Assembly (NCBI GenBank): GCA_021792455.1
Contig: JAJYUP010000004.1
Coordinates: 1-64,000 of the forward strand
DNA from: Actinomycetes bacterium
GTDB lineage: Bacteria; Actinomycetota; Thermoleophilia; Solirubrobacterales; Solirubrobacteraceae
DNA length: 64,000 nt
Reading direction: 5' to 3'
A program made the translations under genes and the position numbers. The stretch's first letter is position 1. The number at the start of each line of letters is the position of its first letter. This document shows, piece by piece, positions 1 through 8,390 of the stretch. Under the pieces are notes generated by a model. That model worked only from the letters and a program-made list of their open reading frames with translations, did not search any database and was not told where the DNA came from.

Positions 1-66
1 CACCGAGATGTCCTTCAGATTGTGCTGGCGCGCCCCTGAGACGACGATCTGCTGCGATATCGCCAT
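1..66 (-). CDS. uvrA: Excinuclease ABC subunit A, N-terminal 22 codons only (runs off the left edge)
   Basis: Reverse complement of 1-66 reads MAISQQIVVSGARQHNLKDISV, the conserved UvrA N-terminus (I-V-G-A-R-x-H-N-L-K-D/N-I). Truncated, so absent from the ORF track. Confidence 0.85.
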   Translation of the reverse strand, partial: MAISQQIVVSGARQHNLKDISV

Positions 67-235
67 GTGTGGAGGATCATTTTAGGGGGGCGAACGGATG
101 TTCGCCCCTTCGTGGTTGGCGCAGCCTGATCCGCCGCGAGGCCGCTCGCCCTCTGCGCCCTCGAGCAGGCTCGAGGTGGGACCTCTCAGGCGCCGCGCGA
201 TCGAGCGGGCTTCGCGCTAACCTGCACCCTCGCAA

Positions 236-331
236 GCGCCCGTAGCTCAGTGGTCAACGGTTCTCTACGGGGAGCCAAAGAGCGGCGGTCTTTCAAACCG
301 CAGGTCGGGAGTTCGATTCTCCCCGGGCGCA
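236..331 (+). tRNA. tRNA-like gene with anticodon TTC (292-294) and a 31-nt D-loop carrying a hairpin insertion; body resembles tRNA-Arg
   Basis: Perfect 7-bp acceptor GCGCCCG/CGGGCGC, D stem GCTC/GAGC, anticodon stem GCGGT/ACCGC with 7-nt loop CTTTCAA, T stem GGGAG/CTCCC with loop TTCGATT, discriminator A. D-loop 249-279 contains GGTTCTC-TACG-GGGAGCC hairpin. Confidence 0.75.
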
Positions 332-341
332 TCGTCGCAAA

Positions 342-370
342 CCCGCATGGTCGTGCGGGATGCGGGCTTT
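342..370 (+). terminator. Rho-independent-like terminator after the tRNA
   Basis: Inverted repeat CCCGCAT...ATGCGGG followed by CTTT. Confidence 0.5.
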
Positions 371-485
371 CCAGGGCGAGCGCTCGCGGGGCGAAATCGC
401 CGTGGTCACCACTCGTGGGTACCAATGTCGTGCGTCAGACTTTCTGGCAGGGCTGTTGTGTCGGTCCTGAAGGAGGATCTGAATC

Positions 486-1409
486 ATGGGAAGACCGGCA
501 TCGATCTCGGTGGATGCGAAGACCCGGATCGTGTTGAGCGTTCTGGCTGGCGAGGCCTCGATTGCGCAGCTGGCTTCTCGCGAGAAGGTCAGTGAGCAGT
601 CGATCGGGCGATGGAAGGCCGACTTTCTCTGTGCCGGGAGAACCGCTCTTGCGGCCGGCAGATCTGGGCCGTCCACACGTGAGCAGCAGCTCGAGGCTCG
701 AGGTCTGTGATCTGAGCCAGGCGCTCGGTGAGGCGCACGTGCGGCTGCGGGTGGGCAAGAGCTCGGCGGAGGGCCGCCTTCGCCCTTCGAGGACCTCGAG
801 GTGATCCGTATCGATGCGGGCATGCCGAGGGCGAGGTTCTGCGCCCTGATCGGCGTGCCCGAGCGGAGCTGGCGTCGGTGGCAGGCCAGGGCTCGTGTCG
901 GTGAGCGGCCGAAGGGGCCGTGGCCGGTGCCGGTGCGTGACGCGATCGCTTCGGCGGCACGCGAGCATGCGCTCGCACACCCGGCGTGGGGGCATCGCAA
1001 GATCTGGGCGCTGGTCCGCCACGACGGTCTCGAGAGCTCCCCGTCCACGGTGATGCGCTCGCTGCGCGACCAGGCGCTGCTTCTGCCGGCCGAATATCAA
1101 CGACAGCGGCGCAGGCTCGGGAAGGCGCGCAGGGCGGACCTCGCCAAGACACCCGCCGGCGCCAATGAGGTTTGGCAGCTCGACTTCACGGACTTTGAGA
1201 CCAGCCGTGGCGGGACGTGGCGGGTCGCCGGCTGCCGGGACTGCTGGAGCAGGTGCGAGCACCCGTTTCACCTCTCACCGACCGCCAACCAGCACGACGC
1301 GATCGACGCCCTCGAGCTCGCGCGCCATCTCGAGGAGCGCCGGCGCACACACAGCGAGCTGCGGCCACACGAAGCCCTGGCGTGGAGCTGCCCTGCTGAG
1401 GTCCACTGA
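486..1409 (+). pseudogene. IS3-family-like transposase remnant (OrfA-like HTH at 486-710, OrfB-like part at 801-1409)
   Basis: OrfA-like ASREKVSEQSIGRWKADFL; OrfB-like PAWGHRKIWALVR...ANEVWQLDFTDFE then jumps to HTHSELRPHEAL, so most of the rve catalytic core is missing. Confidence 0.7.
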
Positions 1410-1596
1410 GGCCCTTCGGACCCGACACGGCCGCAGCTCGCAGACGACCACCCCTGCGGGCGGCCATGAGATCGCGGCAGCCCAGGTGAGCGTCGAGGCG
1501 GACATCGCGATGATCCTCCGGGGCAGCCCTGCCCCGGAGATGATCGCGATCGAGCGGCGGGCGGCCTGAGCTCTCACCCGCAGGGCGGCCCTTCAG

Positions 1597-1677
1597 GCCG
1601 AGCGCGCAGCGCTCGAGAAGCCCCCCGCCGCGGCTGCCCGCAGGAAAGCGGCGATCACCACACACCAAGACGAGCCC
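1597..1677 (+). mobile_element. IS/transposase C-terminal fragment, copy A of an inverted pair
   Basis: About 85% identical by eye to the reverse complement of 5561-5642; encodes AERAALEKPPAAAARRKAAITTHQ. Confidence 0.5.
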
Positions 1678-1718
1678 AGAGCATGCCGAGGGCTTGACGC
1701 GGGACACTCGCGCTCGCG

Positions 1719-2898
1719 GTGAGCACCGGCTTGGCGGCGTTGCACGAGACCATGGAGTGGGAGGTCGATCGGATCGTCGGCCCGAAGGGCAAGCATGACC
1801 GTGAGCGGACCGCGAAGCGGCACGGTCATGCCGATGGTGAGGTCACGCTTGGTGCCCGTCGGGTGCCGATCAGCCGCCCGCGCGTCAGGTCTGCACAGGA
1901 CACCGAGGAGATCGCCCTGGGCAGCTGCCAGGAGCTCGCCTGCCGCGACCCGCTCGGCGGCATGGTGCTGGAGCGGATGCTCGCCGGTGCCTTCACCCGG
2001 AAGTCGCGGCGAGTGGATGAGCCCACAGGCGAGCAGGTGCGGGCCGAAGCGCGCTCGACGTCGAAGTCGGCGGTGTCCAGGACGTTCGTGGCCAAGACGC
2101 GCACGGCGCTTTCCGAGCTGCTGGTCCGTGACCTCTCGGACCTGGATCTGGCGGTGGTGATGATCGACGGGATCGATCCGGCTGACCTCACGCACGTCGT
2201 GGCGCTCGGGATCACGACCGACGGGAGAAAGGTGCCGCTCTCGCTCAGGGAGGGATCGACCGAGAACGCGACCGTCGCGAGCGCGCTGCCGGCAGACCTC
2301 GTCGACCGCGGGCTGCGGCTCTCCGACGAGCAGCTCTACGTGCTGGACGGTGCCAAGGCGCTCAGAAAGGCCGTGCGGGACCTCGCCGGCCAAGCGGGCG
2401 CTTCTGCAGCGCTGCCGAATCCACAAGTCCAGGAATGTGTGCGGGCATCTGCCCGAGACCGAGCGACCGTGGGTGCGCGCCAAGCTCAACAAGGCCTGGA
2501 GCGAACCAGACCATGCGAAGGCACTCGGCTCACTCGAGGCGCTCGCCGCCCAGCTGGAGAAGGTGCATCCCGACGCCGCCGGGTCGCTGCGCGAGGGGAT
2601 GGAGGAGACCCTCATCCTCACACGCCTCCATATCACCGGCGCCCTGCTGCGCACGCTCTCATCGACAAACTACATCGAGAGCATGTTCGACACCGTCCGC
2701 ACCACTCAGCGCAACGTCAAGCGCTTCCGCGACGGGGACATGCGCCTGCGCTGGACCGCCGCCGGGATGACCGAGGCCGAGCGCTCCTTCCGGCGCGTCA
2801 AGGGACACCACGACCTGCCCAAGCTCATCGACGCGATCCATCGCGAGCTGAACCAGACCATCCCGACCGAGGAGGCCGTTACCGTTGTCGCCGCCTGA
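1719..2898 (+). pseudogene. IS256-family (Mutator type) transposase, frameshifted
   Basis: Frame of 1719 carries VVMIDGIDPADLTHVVALGITTDGRKVPLSLREGSTENA...VLDGAKALRKAV; homology continues in the frame of 2350: LLQRCRIHKSRNVCGHLPE...NYIESMFDTVRTTQRNVKRFRDGDMRLRWTAAGMTEAERSFRRVKGHHDLP. Confidence 0.85.
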
Positions 2899-2991
2899 GC
2901 ATCACATCCCGGACCGTCACCGAAGTTCCACAGCGAACGGGACATCCTCACCGGCTGCCCAGCGGCACGTTGAGCTACAGAAGAGGCGGTT

Positions 2992-3165
2992 AGGCCGCGG
3001 CGGCTTCGCGCAGCTCGCGGTAGGCCTGCTCGGTTTCGCGCTCGAGATCCGCTTCGACCTTACGGAACGCCTTCTCGACCTCGGGGCGCGTGCGGGTCGA
3101 GTCATGGATCAGGATGGCGCCGTTGGGCAGTAGATGCTCGATCTCGTCGTGTTCGATCGTGGCCT
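2992..3165 (-). pseudogene. C-terminal remnant of an unidentified protein
   Basis: Minus-strand reading ATIEHDEIEHLLPNGAILIHDSTRTRPEVEKAFRKVEADLERETEQAYRELREAAAA* with no start codon in frame nearby. Confidence 0.35.
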
Positions 3166-3273
3166 ATGCATTATCAGGGCACGCACCGGACAGAATCTCA
3201 CCGGAAGGGCTGCGTGAGCAGGTGTAGCCAACGCGATCGCCCCGACAGCTTGCGGTCGCACATTTGATCGTGC

Positions 3274-3657
3274 TCATACTCGTATGACCTCGATCGAGGC
3301 GAAGGCGGAGAAGTCGCTGTCCTGTGTCACGACGGCGGCACTGTGGCGCATTGCGCAGGCGGCGATCCAGGCGTCGTGGCGGCGCAGCTTGCGGCCGGCT
3401 TCAAGCTCCTGCGCGGCGATGCGCGCAAAGCACGACGCGGTCTGCGCATCCATCGGCAGCAGCCGGTAGGCACCACGCACGCGCGAGAGCGTCGCCAGAC
3501 GCCGCGCGCGCGTCTCAGTCTCGCGCGCCCGCAGCACCCCAAGCTCGAGCTCGGCCGCAGTGATGACCGAGACCGCGATCGCCTCCGGCAGCTCGCCGAG
3601 CTCACGCCCGCCCTCCTGCGCAACAAAGACCGAGGTGTCGGCGATCGCGCGCTTCAC
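3274..3657 (-). CDS. PIN-domain toxin, VapC family
   Basis: MKRAIADTSVFVAQE...ELELGVL...HDAWIAACAMRHSAAVVTQDSDFSAF; PIN acidic residues present; overlaps the upstream antitoxin gene. Confidence 0.85.
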   Translation of the reverse strand: MKRAIADTSVFVAQEGGRELGELPEAIAVSVITAAELELGVLRARETETRARRLATLSRVRGAYRLLPMDAQTASCFARIAAQELEAGRKLRRHDAWIAACAMRHSAAVVTQDSDFSAFASIEVIRV

Positions 3658-3905
3658 ACGTCCTCGACGAGCGCGCCGCGCACGTCAGCGAGATCGGCAA
3701 GCAGGTCCTGGTCGGCGCTCGCCTCATGCACGATCTCGCGCAACACTGAGGAGGAGACCCAGGGGTCGCGCTGTTCGACGTGCGGCACGATGTCCGCGAC
3801 GGGATCGCGGTTGACGGTGAGCGTGATCTGCTCGCCGGAGCGCACCGCGTCGACGACCGCGGCGGTGCGGTTGCGCAGCTCACGAACGGAGATCGTCAAA
3901 CTCAT
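3654..3905 (-). CDS. Phd/YefM-type antitoxin paired with the VapC at 3274-3657
   Basis: MSLTISVRELRNRTAAVVDAVRSGEQITLTVNRDPVADIVP is the Phd/YefM N-terminal pattern; 4-nt overlap with toxin start. Confidence 0.85.
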   Translation of the reverse strand: MSLTISVRELRNRTAAVVDAVRSGEQITLTVNRDPVADIVPHVEQRDPWVSSSVLREIVHEASADQDLLADLADVRGALVEDV

Positions 3906-3972
3906 GTGCGCAAGCGTAGCACGCCCGTGCTACAGGCATGTGGCCCAAGGTCGGGGCGACCTTGGCCGCGGA

Positions 3973-4140
3973 TCAGGCTGGCACGAGCTCGCTGCTTTGC
4001 GCATCGACACCGGGCTCGGGCTCGTAGGTGGTCTCTTTTGACTCGAACGCAGCCGAAAGCAGCCGCGCGTCGTCGGCGCGACTCTTGTGGTGCAGGTAGC
4101 GCATCGTGGTCTGGAGCTCCGGGCGGCAGCAGTTGCCGGC
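3973..4140 (-). pseudogene. Tyrosine recombinase/integrase C-terminal remnant
   Basis: Minus frame contains ELQTTMRYLHHKSRADDARLLSAAF, the typical C-terminus after the catalytic Tyr in phage-type integrases; upstream catalytic domain absent. Confidence 0.6.
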
Positions 4141-4151
4141 GTGCCTCGCGG

Positions 4152-4931
4152 CTATGGGAAGTCGAGCCCCCGCGTGCTGGTCGTCCCGTGCACAACGGTG
4201 GTCACTCGCTCGCCAACGAGTGCTCCCTGTGGGCCGGGCCACCAGACCAGGAACCAGCCCTTCTCGACGCTCGCTTGCACGTGCGTGCCGTCCTTCAGCG
4301 TGAAAGTGAGGCCTGTCACACTTCGACCGACGTGGCCGTCGAGAATGGTGAAGCGCCTTCCGGTGCCGCCTTGCCCTCGGATCTCGCGGGTGGATTCGGC
4401 ATCAGCGATCACCTTCACCTCGTCTCGCGCTAGCGGACCGGTCCTGGTACCAACGGACTCGGTCATCACAAACGGATGCGAGGAGCCCATTGAAGCTCGG
4501 CAGGCCGTGATGACTGCGCCTTTCTGCGCCCGCAGGATCATCGTCGTGTACCGGCCCCGGGTGTCGCTCAAGACGGTGCTCCATTCCGTGGGACCGATCC
4601 TCGGCAGCGGAGCTCTCATCGTGCTCGGAGTTTCCACGCGTCCGCTCCTCATGCCGGATATGAGGCTTGAGGCGGCGTGCCCGCATGTCCGCTTGGCCGC
4701 CTGGGTCTGGCCACTCGCGGGAGTGGTGGGTGATGCGCTCCAGCCCGCGTAAGCACGCTGCGCTTCGGTTCCGAGCCCCACCAGCGCGACAACGATTCCC
4801 GCCGCCGCGGCAGCGGCTACCACGCCGACGGCGAGGGCATGGGAGCGCCGCCCTGGCGCCACCGCGTCGGCGCCGTAGAGCTCACGGCTCGCCTGGACCA
4901 GCTGCGCTTCGAGCCCTTCGAGATATCTCAT
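4152..4931 (-). CDS. Membrane-anchored hypothetical protein encoded with the ECF sigma factor (possible anti-sigma-like)
   Basis: N-terminal cytoplasmic segment then one TM helix (ALAVGVVAAAAAAGIVVALVGLG); ATGA overlap with the sigma gene. Confidence 0.6.
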   Translation of the reverse strand: MRYLEGLEAQLVQASRELYGADAVAPGRRSHALAVGVVAAAAAAGIVVALVGLGTEAQRAYAGWSASPTTPASGQTQAAKRTCGHAASSLISGMRSGRVETPSTMRAPLPRIGPTEWSTVLSDTRGRYTTMILRAQKGAVITACRASMGSSHPFVMTESVGTRTGPLARDEVKVIADAESTREIRGQGGTGRRFTILDGHVGRSVTGLTFTLKDGTHVQASVEKGWFLVWWPGPQGALVGERVTTVVHGTTSTRGLDFP

Positions 4932-5503
4932 GGCCGATCGGCTCCCATCTCTTTTCGCAGTCGTGCCAGTCCGCGGCTGACACGCTTGCGCGCCACCGCC
5001 TGCGATGTGCCCGCGCGCTCGGCGATGTGCGTGTAGTCGCGTTCGAGCACCACACGTTCGATCACCGCGACGCGCTCCTCTCCACTGAGCTGATCAAGCG
5101 CACCGTGGATCTGGCTCTCGGCGCCGCCGAGGCGATCGATCGCCCTGGTGTCCTGCTCCTCCAGCGGGACGCGCTGCAGCCGCAGCTGCCTCCGTGCCGC
5201 GTCATCGACGTAGCCATCGCGATAGCTGTCGGCAACCTTGTGGCGCGCGATCCCGCGCAACCACGCACGGCCGTCAGGCACCTCGGTCGCATGCCCCCGA
5301 TGCGTCGCGATCAGCGCCGCCGCGAACACCTCCGCCGTCAGATCAGCCGCCAGCTCCGCGCTGCCGACTCGGCGACGCACGAACCCCACCAACCCCTCGC
5401 TGTGCCGAGCGAAGAAGACCGCAAAGGCATCCGCCCGCCCCGCCCGCGTCGCGGCGAGCAACTCCTCATCTGACATCCTGCTCAAGCGCCGCACAACCCA
5501 CAC
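4928..5503 (-). CDS. ECF-type RNA polymerase sigma factor
   Basis: DEELLAATRAGRADAFAVFFARH (sigma2) and RVAVIERVVLERDYTHIAERAGTSQAVARKRVSRGLARLRKE (sigma4 HTH). Confidence 0.85.
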   Translation of the reverse strand: MWVVRRLSRMSDEELLAATRAGRADAFAVFFARHSEGLVGFVRRRVGSAELAADLTAEVFAAALIATHRGHATEVPDGRAWLRGIARHKVADSYRDGYVDDAARRQLRLQRVPLEEQDTRAIDRLGGAESQIHGALDQLSGEERVAVIERVVLERDYTHIAERAGTSQAVARKRVSRGLARLRKEMGADRP

Positions 5504-5508
5504 TATCG

Positions 5509-5715
5509 TCAGAACGACACGGTCTGTGACTGCCCTGAGTCAAGTTTTTGGCGGTGTACTGGCTGGTTTTGATGTGTGATGGTTGTTGCTTTCCTGCGGG
5601 CAGCGGCGGCGGCGGACTCCTCGAGCGCTGCGCGCTCGGCCCGTTGGGCCACCCAGCGACGGACGGCTCCGCCGACTCCCGGATCGCAGTTCGCTCCCAC
5701 CCAACGTGATGTCAT
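5509..5715 (-). mobile_element. IS/transposase C-terminal fragment, copy B of an inverted pair
   Basis: QRAERAALEESAAAAARRKATTITHQNQPVHRQKLDSGQSQ; 5561-5642 is the inverted relative of 1597-1677. Confidence 0.5.
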
Positions 5716-5723
5716 GCGTACAC

Positions 5724-5990
5724 ATGGCTGAGCAGATGGGAATCAGGGGGCTCCGCGAGACCATCACGGGAACCATCCGCCGGGTGCGCAACAGCGGAAC
5801 GATCGAGACCACCCACCGCCGGCGTCCGGTCGCGGTGCCTGCGCCTGTGCAGGCCGGCCGGATCGAGCGCCTGCTGCAGGATGCCGACATCACACCTCCC
5901 CAGCCGCTCGCGCGGCCGGTGCGCCGCTTTCCTGCCACAGGGACACCGAGAGCAAGTCAGGCGCTCGGGGAAGACCGCACTGGTCGCTGA
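5724..5990 (+). CDS. Phd/YefM-like antitoxin
   Basis: MAEQMGIRGLRETITGTIRRVRNSGTIETTHRRRPVAVPAPV...ITPPQPLARPVRRFPATGTPRASQALGEDRTGR. Confidence 0.7.
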   Translation: MAEQMGIRGLRETITGTIRRVRNSGTIETTHRRRPVAVPAPVQAGRIERLLQDADITPPQPLARPVRRFPATGTPRASQALGEDRTGR

Positions 5991-6129
5991 GCTCGGCCCC
6001 GTTCGCGCACGGCAGTGGGTTCCAAGCAGCGAGCTGACCGACCTGTGGCACGCGCCGCCAGACCCGACGCTCGGCGAGGATCTCGCGAGGCTTGGCGGAG
6101 AGCTGGCAGACCCCTGGGCCGCCCAGCGT

Positions 6130-6648
6130 GTGGCGGTCCTGCTCGACACCTCGGTTCTGATCGCCGCCGAGACAGGCCCTGAGGAGGACGCCGCCATCAG
6201 CGTCGTCTCGCTCACCGAGCTGCATCTCGGCGTGCTCATCGCCGCCGACGATCGCACGCGGGCGCTTCGGCTGCGCCGTCTCGCCGTGATCGAGGATCAC
6301 TTCGACGCTCTGCCGTTCGATGCCGCCGCGGCGCTAGAGTGCGGCCGGCTGCACGCGGTGCTCGCAAAGCGCGGCGGCCGGCCCCGGCGTCGCGCGTTCG
6401 ATCTCGCGATCGCCGCGACCGCAAACGTTCACGGCGTGCCGCTGCTGACCTGCAACACGAGGGACTTCGAGCTCCTCGCGGGAGAGATCGACATCCTCAG
6501 CCCACAGCGCAGGCCACGCCTGAGCGCACGTCAACCGTGGTTGCGATGCGTTCGGCCGGCGATGCTGCAAGGTGCCGATCGTCGAGGCGCCGCTGGCAGG
6601 ACCCAGCGAGATCCCAGGATGCGAGATGGTGTTCGAGCGGTTCACTGA
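6130..6648 (+). CDS. PIN-domain toxin, VapC family (GTG start; C-terminal tail after about 6505 looks non-homologous)
   Basis: VAVLLDTSVLIAAETGPEEDAAISVVSLTELHLGVLIA...RRRAFDLAIAATANVHGVPLLTCNTRDFELLAG. Confidence 0.75.
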   Translation: MAVLLDTSVLIAAETGPEEDAAISVVSLTELHLGVLIAADDRTRALRLRRLAVIEDHFDALPFDAAAALECGRLHAVLAKRGGRPRRRAFDLAIAATANVHGVPLLTCNTRDFELLAGEIDILSPQRRPRLSARQPWLRCVRPAMLQGADRRGAAGRTQRDPRMRDGVRAVH

Positions 6649-6900
6649 TCACGCAAGGCAGGCCATCGTGCTCGCGCAGCAGCAGGCGCGGTCGTTCAGG
6701 CACAACTACATCGGCACCGAGCACATCCTGCTTGGGCTGATGCACGAGGACGGCGGCCTCGCCGCTCGGATCCTTTCGGACTGCGGTGCCGACCGAGAGG
6801 CGATTCGCAGCGAGGTGATCCGCCTGCTCGAGGCCTCGCCTCCCCCGGAGCGCGGGCAGGTTCGAGCCGCCCTCCAAGCCCGCTGCGCCCGCCGCTCGGG
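6626..6900 (+). pseudogene. Truncated ClpC/ClpA-type N-terminal (Clp-N repeat) protein
   Basis: MVFERFTDHARQAIVLAQQQARSFRHNYIGTEHILLGLMHEDGGLAARILSDCGADREAIRSEV; no AAA+ modules follow. Confidence 0.6.
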
Positions 6901-7263
6901 GTGGCCGCCCTCAGACCGCTCGGGGGCCGTCTCGATGCCGCCGCGGCTGGAACGGATCGCCCAGACCAGCTCTCGGCGCCCACTGACGGCCTCGCCTGGA
7001 CGCAGGCGAGGCTGCTGTGGCGCCCAGAGGGAGTCGAGCTGCGCATTCCCCTGCACCTCGGCTGGGGCGCGATCGCAGCACTCGCCTCCGACGGCGTCTG
7101 GGAGCAGGGGCCGCTTGCAGGGCTGCGCAGAGAGATCTGGGCGGGCTGGCTCGCACTCGCCTCCCCGACGCTGCTGCAGGACATCGACCCAGAGCAGCTG
7201 CGCCTCCTGCTCGACGAAGCGGTCGCCCGCGCGCTCGAGCACAGCGGCGCCGAGCCTGCGAGG
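6901..7263 (+). pseudogene. Unidentified protein, 3'-truncated fragment
   Basis: LRIPLHLGWGAIAALASDGVWEQGPLAGLRREIWAGWLALASP...DPEQLRLLLDEAVARALEHSGAEPAREDF; the RALEHSGAEP motif and its DNA recur at 10982-11016. Confidence 0.4.
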
Positions 7264-7299
7264 GAGGACTTCGGGCAGCTGGGCGAGGCAAGCGTCCTG

Positions 7300-8390
7300 C
7301 CGCCTGCCGTCGTCCTCGCCACGTCGGTGACTGCCACGCTCGCGACCGTCACGTTGCCGGTGTTGCTCACCAGGAAGTCGCAGGTGATCTTCTGGCCAAC
7401 CCTGGTCACCGGATCCGGGCTGCCCGGCGCCTCCGACTTCACGAGCGTCAATGACGGGGACTGCGTGGCAGACACCGTCGCCGAGGACGGCGGCGATTCG
7501 ACCGAGCCGCCCGAAGGCGTCGTGCCCGTCGCGGTCGCCGCGTTCGTGATCGACCCGGCGTTCACGTCAGCCTGAGTGACAGTGCAGGTCGCCGTGCACG
7601 TCACCTGCGCCCCAGGCGCCAGGCTCGCAGCGCCCGCCGGACACGAAACCGCCGAGAGGCTCCCCGACCCCGAGAACGCCGTCTCGTTCACCTTCACCGG
7701 CGCCATGGTCACGTTCCCGGTGTTAGTCACCACGAAACTGTAGGTGACCGTCTGGCCAACCCCGGTCACCGTGGTGGGTGTGACAGACTTCACGAGCGAG
7801 ATCGCAGCGGAGCAGCTCGTCCACGAGGACGTGTTGTTGGCGAGGTTGGGGTCGGCCTCGTTGCCGAGAACGTTCGCGGTGTTCGTGATGCAGCTCGACT
7901 GCGACGATGTGCTGACGCCGGTGATGGTGGTGGCCTCGGAGGCGCTGACAGCCAGCGCTCCGACGGTGCAGGTGACGGTGGTGCCGGCCGTCGAGGAGTA
8001 GATGCCGACTGTGCGGCCGGCGGTGGGACTGGCCACACCGGTCAGGCTGGGCGGCACGACGTCGGTGACCACGCTGCCCGACGAGGGATCCGGACCGTTG
8101 TTGGTGTCGGTCAGGGTGCAGGTGAGGGTCGCACCGGGGCTGAAGGTCGCCGGGCCGGTCTTGGTGATCGCCATTTCGACGCTCGCGCCCGGTGACAAGG
8201 CGCCGTCGTTGCTGTTGCTTGGTACGCCGGTGGCGGTAGCGACGACGGTGAACGTCGCGCTCGACGACGACGGGTTGGCGACAGAGATCTGGTAGATGGC
8301 TCCGGTGCTGTTGTTCGTGAAGCCCAGGTTGCCGTTGCCGTACGTCCACGCCGCCCCGTAGAACGCGCCGCCGGGGGCGCGGGCGTGGAA
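7300..8390 (-). pseudogene. DUF11-type cell-surface repeat protein fragment, truncated at both ends
   Basis: TKTGPATFSPGATLTCTLTDTNNGPDPSSGSVVTDVVPPSL..., SLVKSVTPTTVTGVGQTVTYSFVVTNTGNVTMAPVKVNE..., LTLVKSEAPGSPDPVTRVGQKITCDFLVSNTGNVTVASVAVTD; no proper N-terminus (runs into the IS1380 remnant). Confidence 0.75.

Noticed and set aside
236-331. Reading the tRNA as selenocysteine tRNA because of the TTTCAAA stretch and about 96-nt length
   Set aside because: Shifting the loop to place TCA as anticodon destroys the anticodon stem; acceptor is 7 bp, not 8, and there is no long variable arm.
236-331. Reading the tRNA as a class II (Leu/Ser) tRNA with GCGGT/ACCGC as long variable arm
   Set aside because: It would leave GCTC/GAGC unpaired as a D stem and require an 8-nt non-canonical anticodon loop; the D-loop-insertion fold is more consistent.
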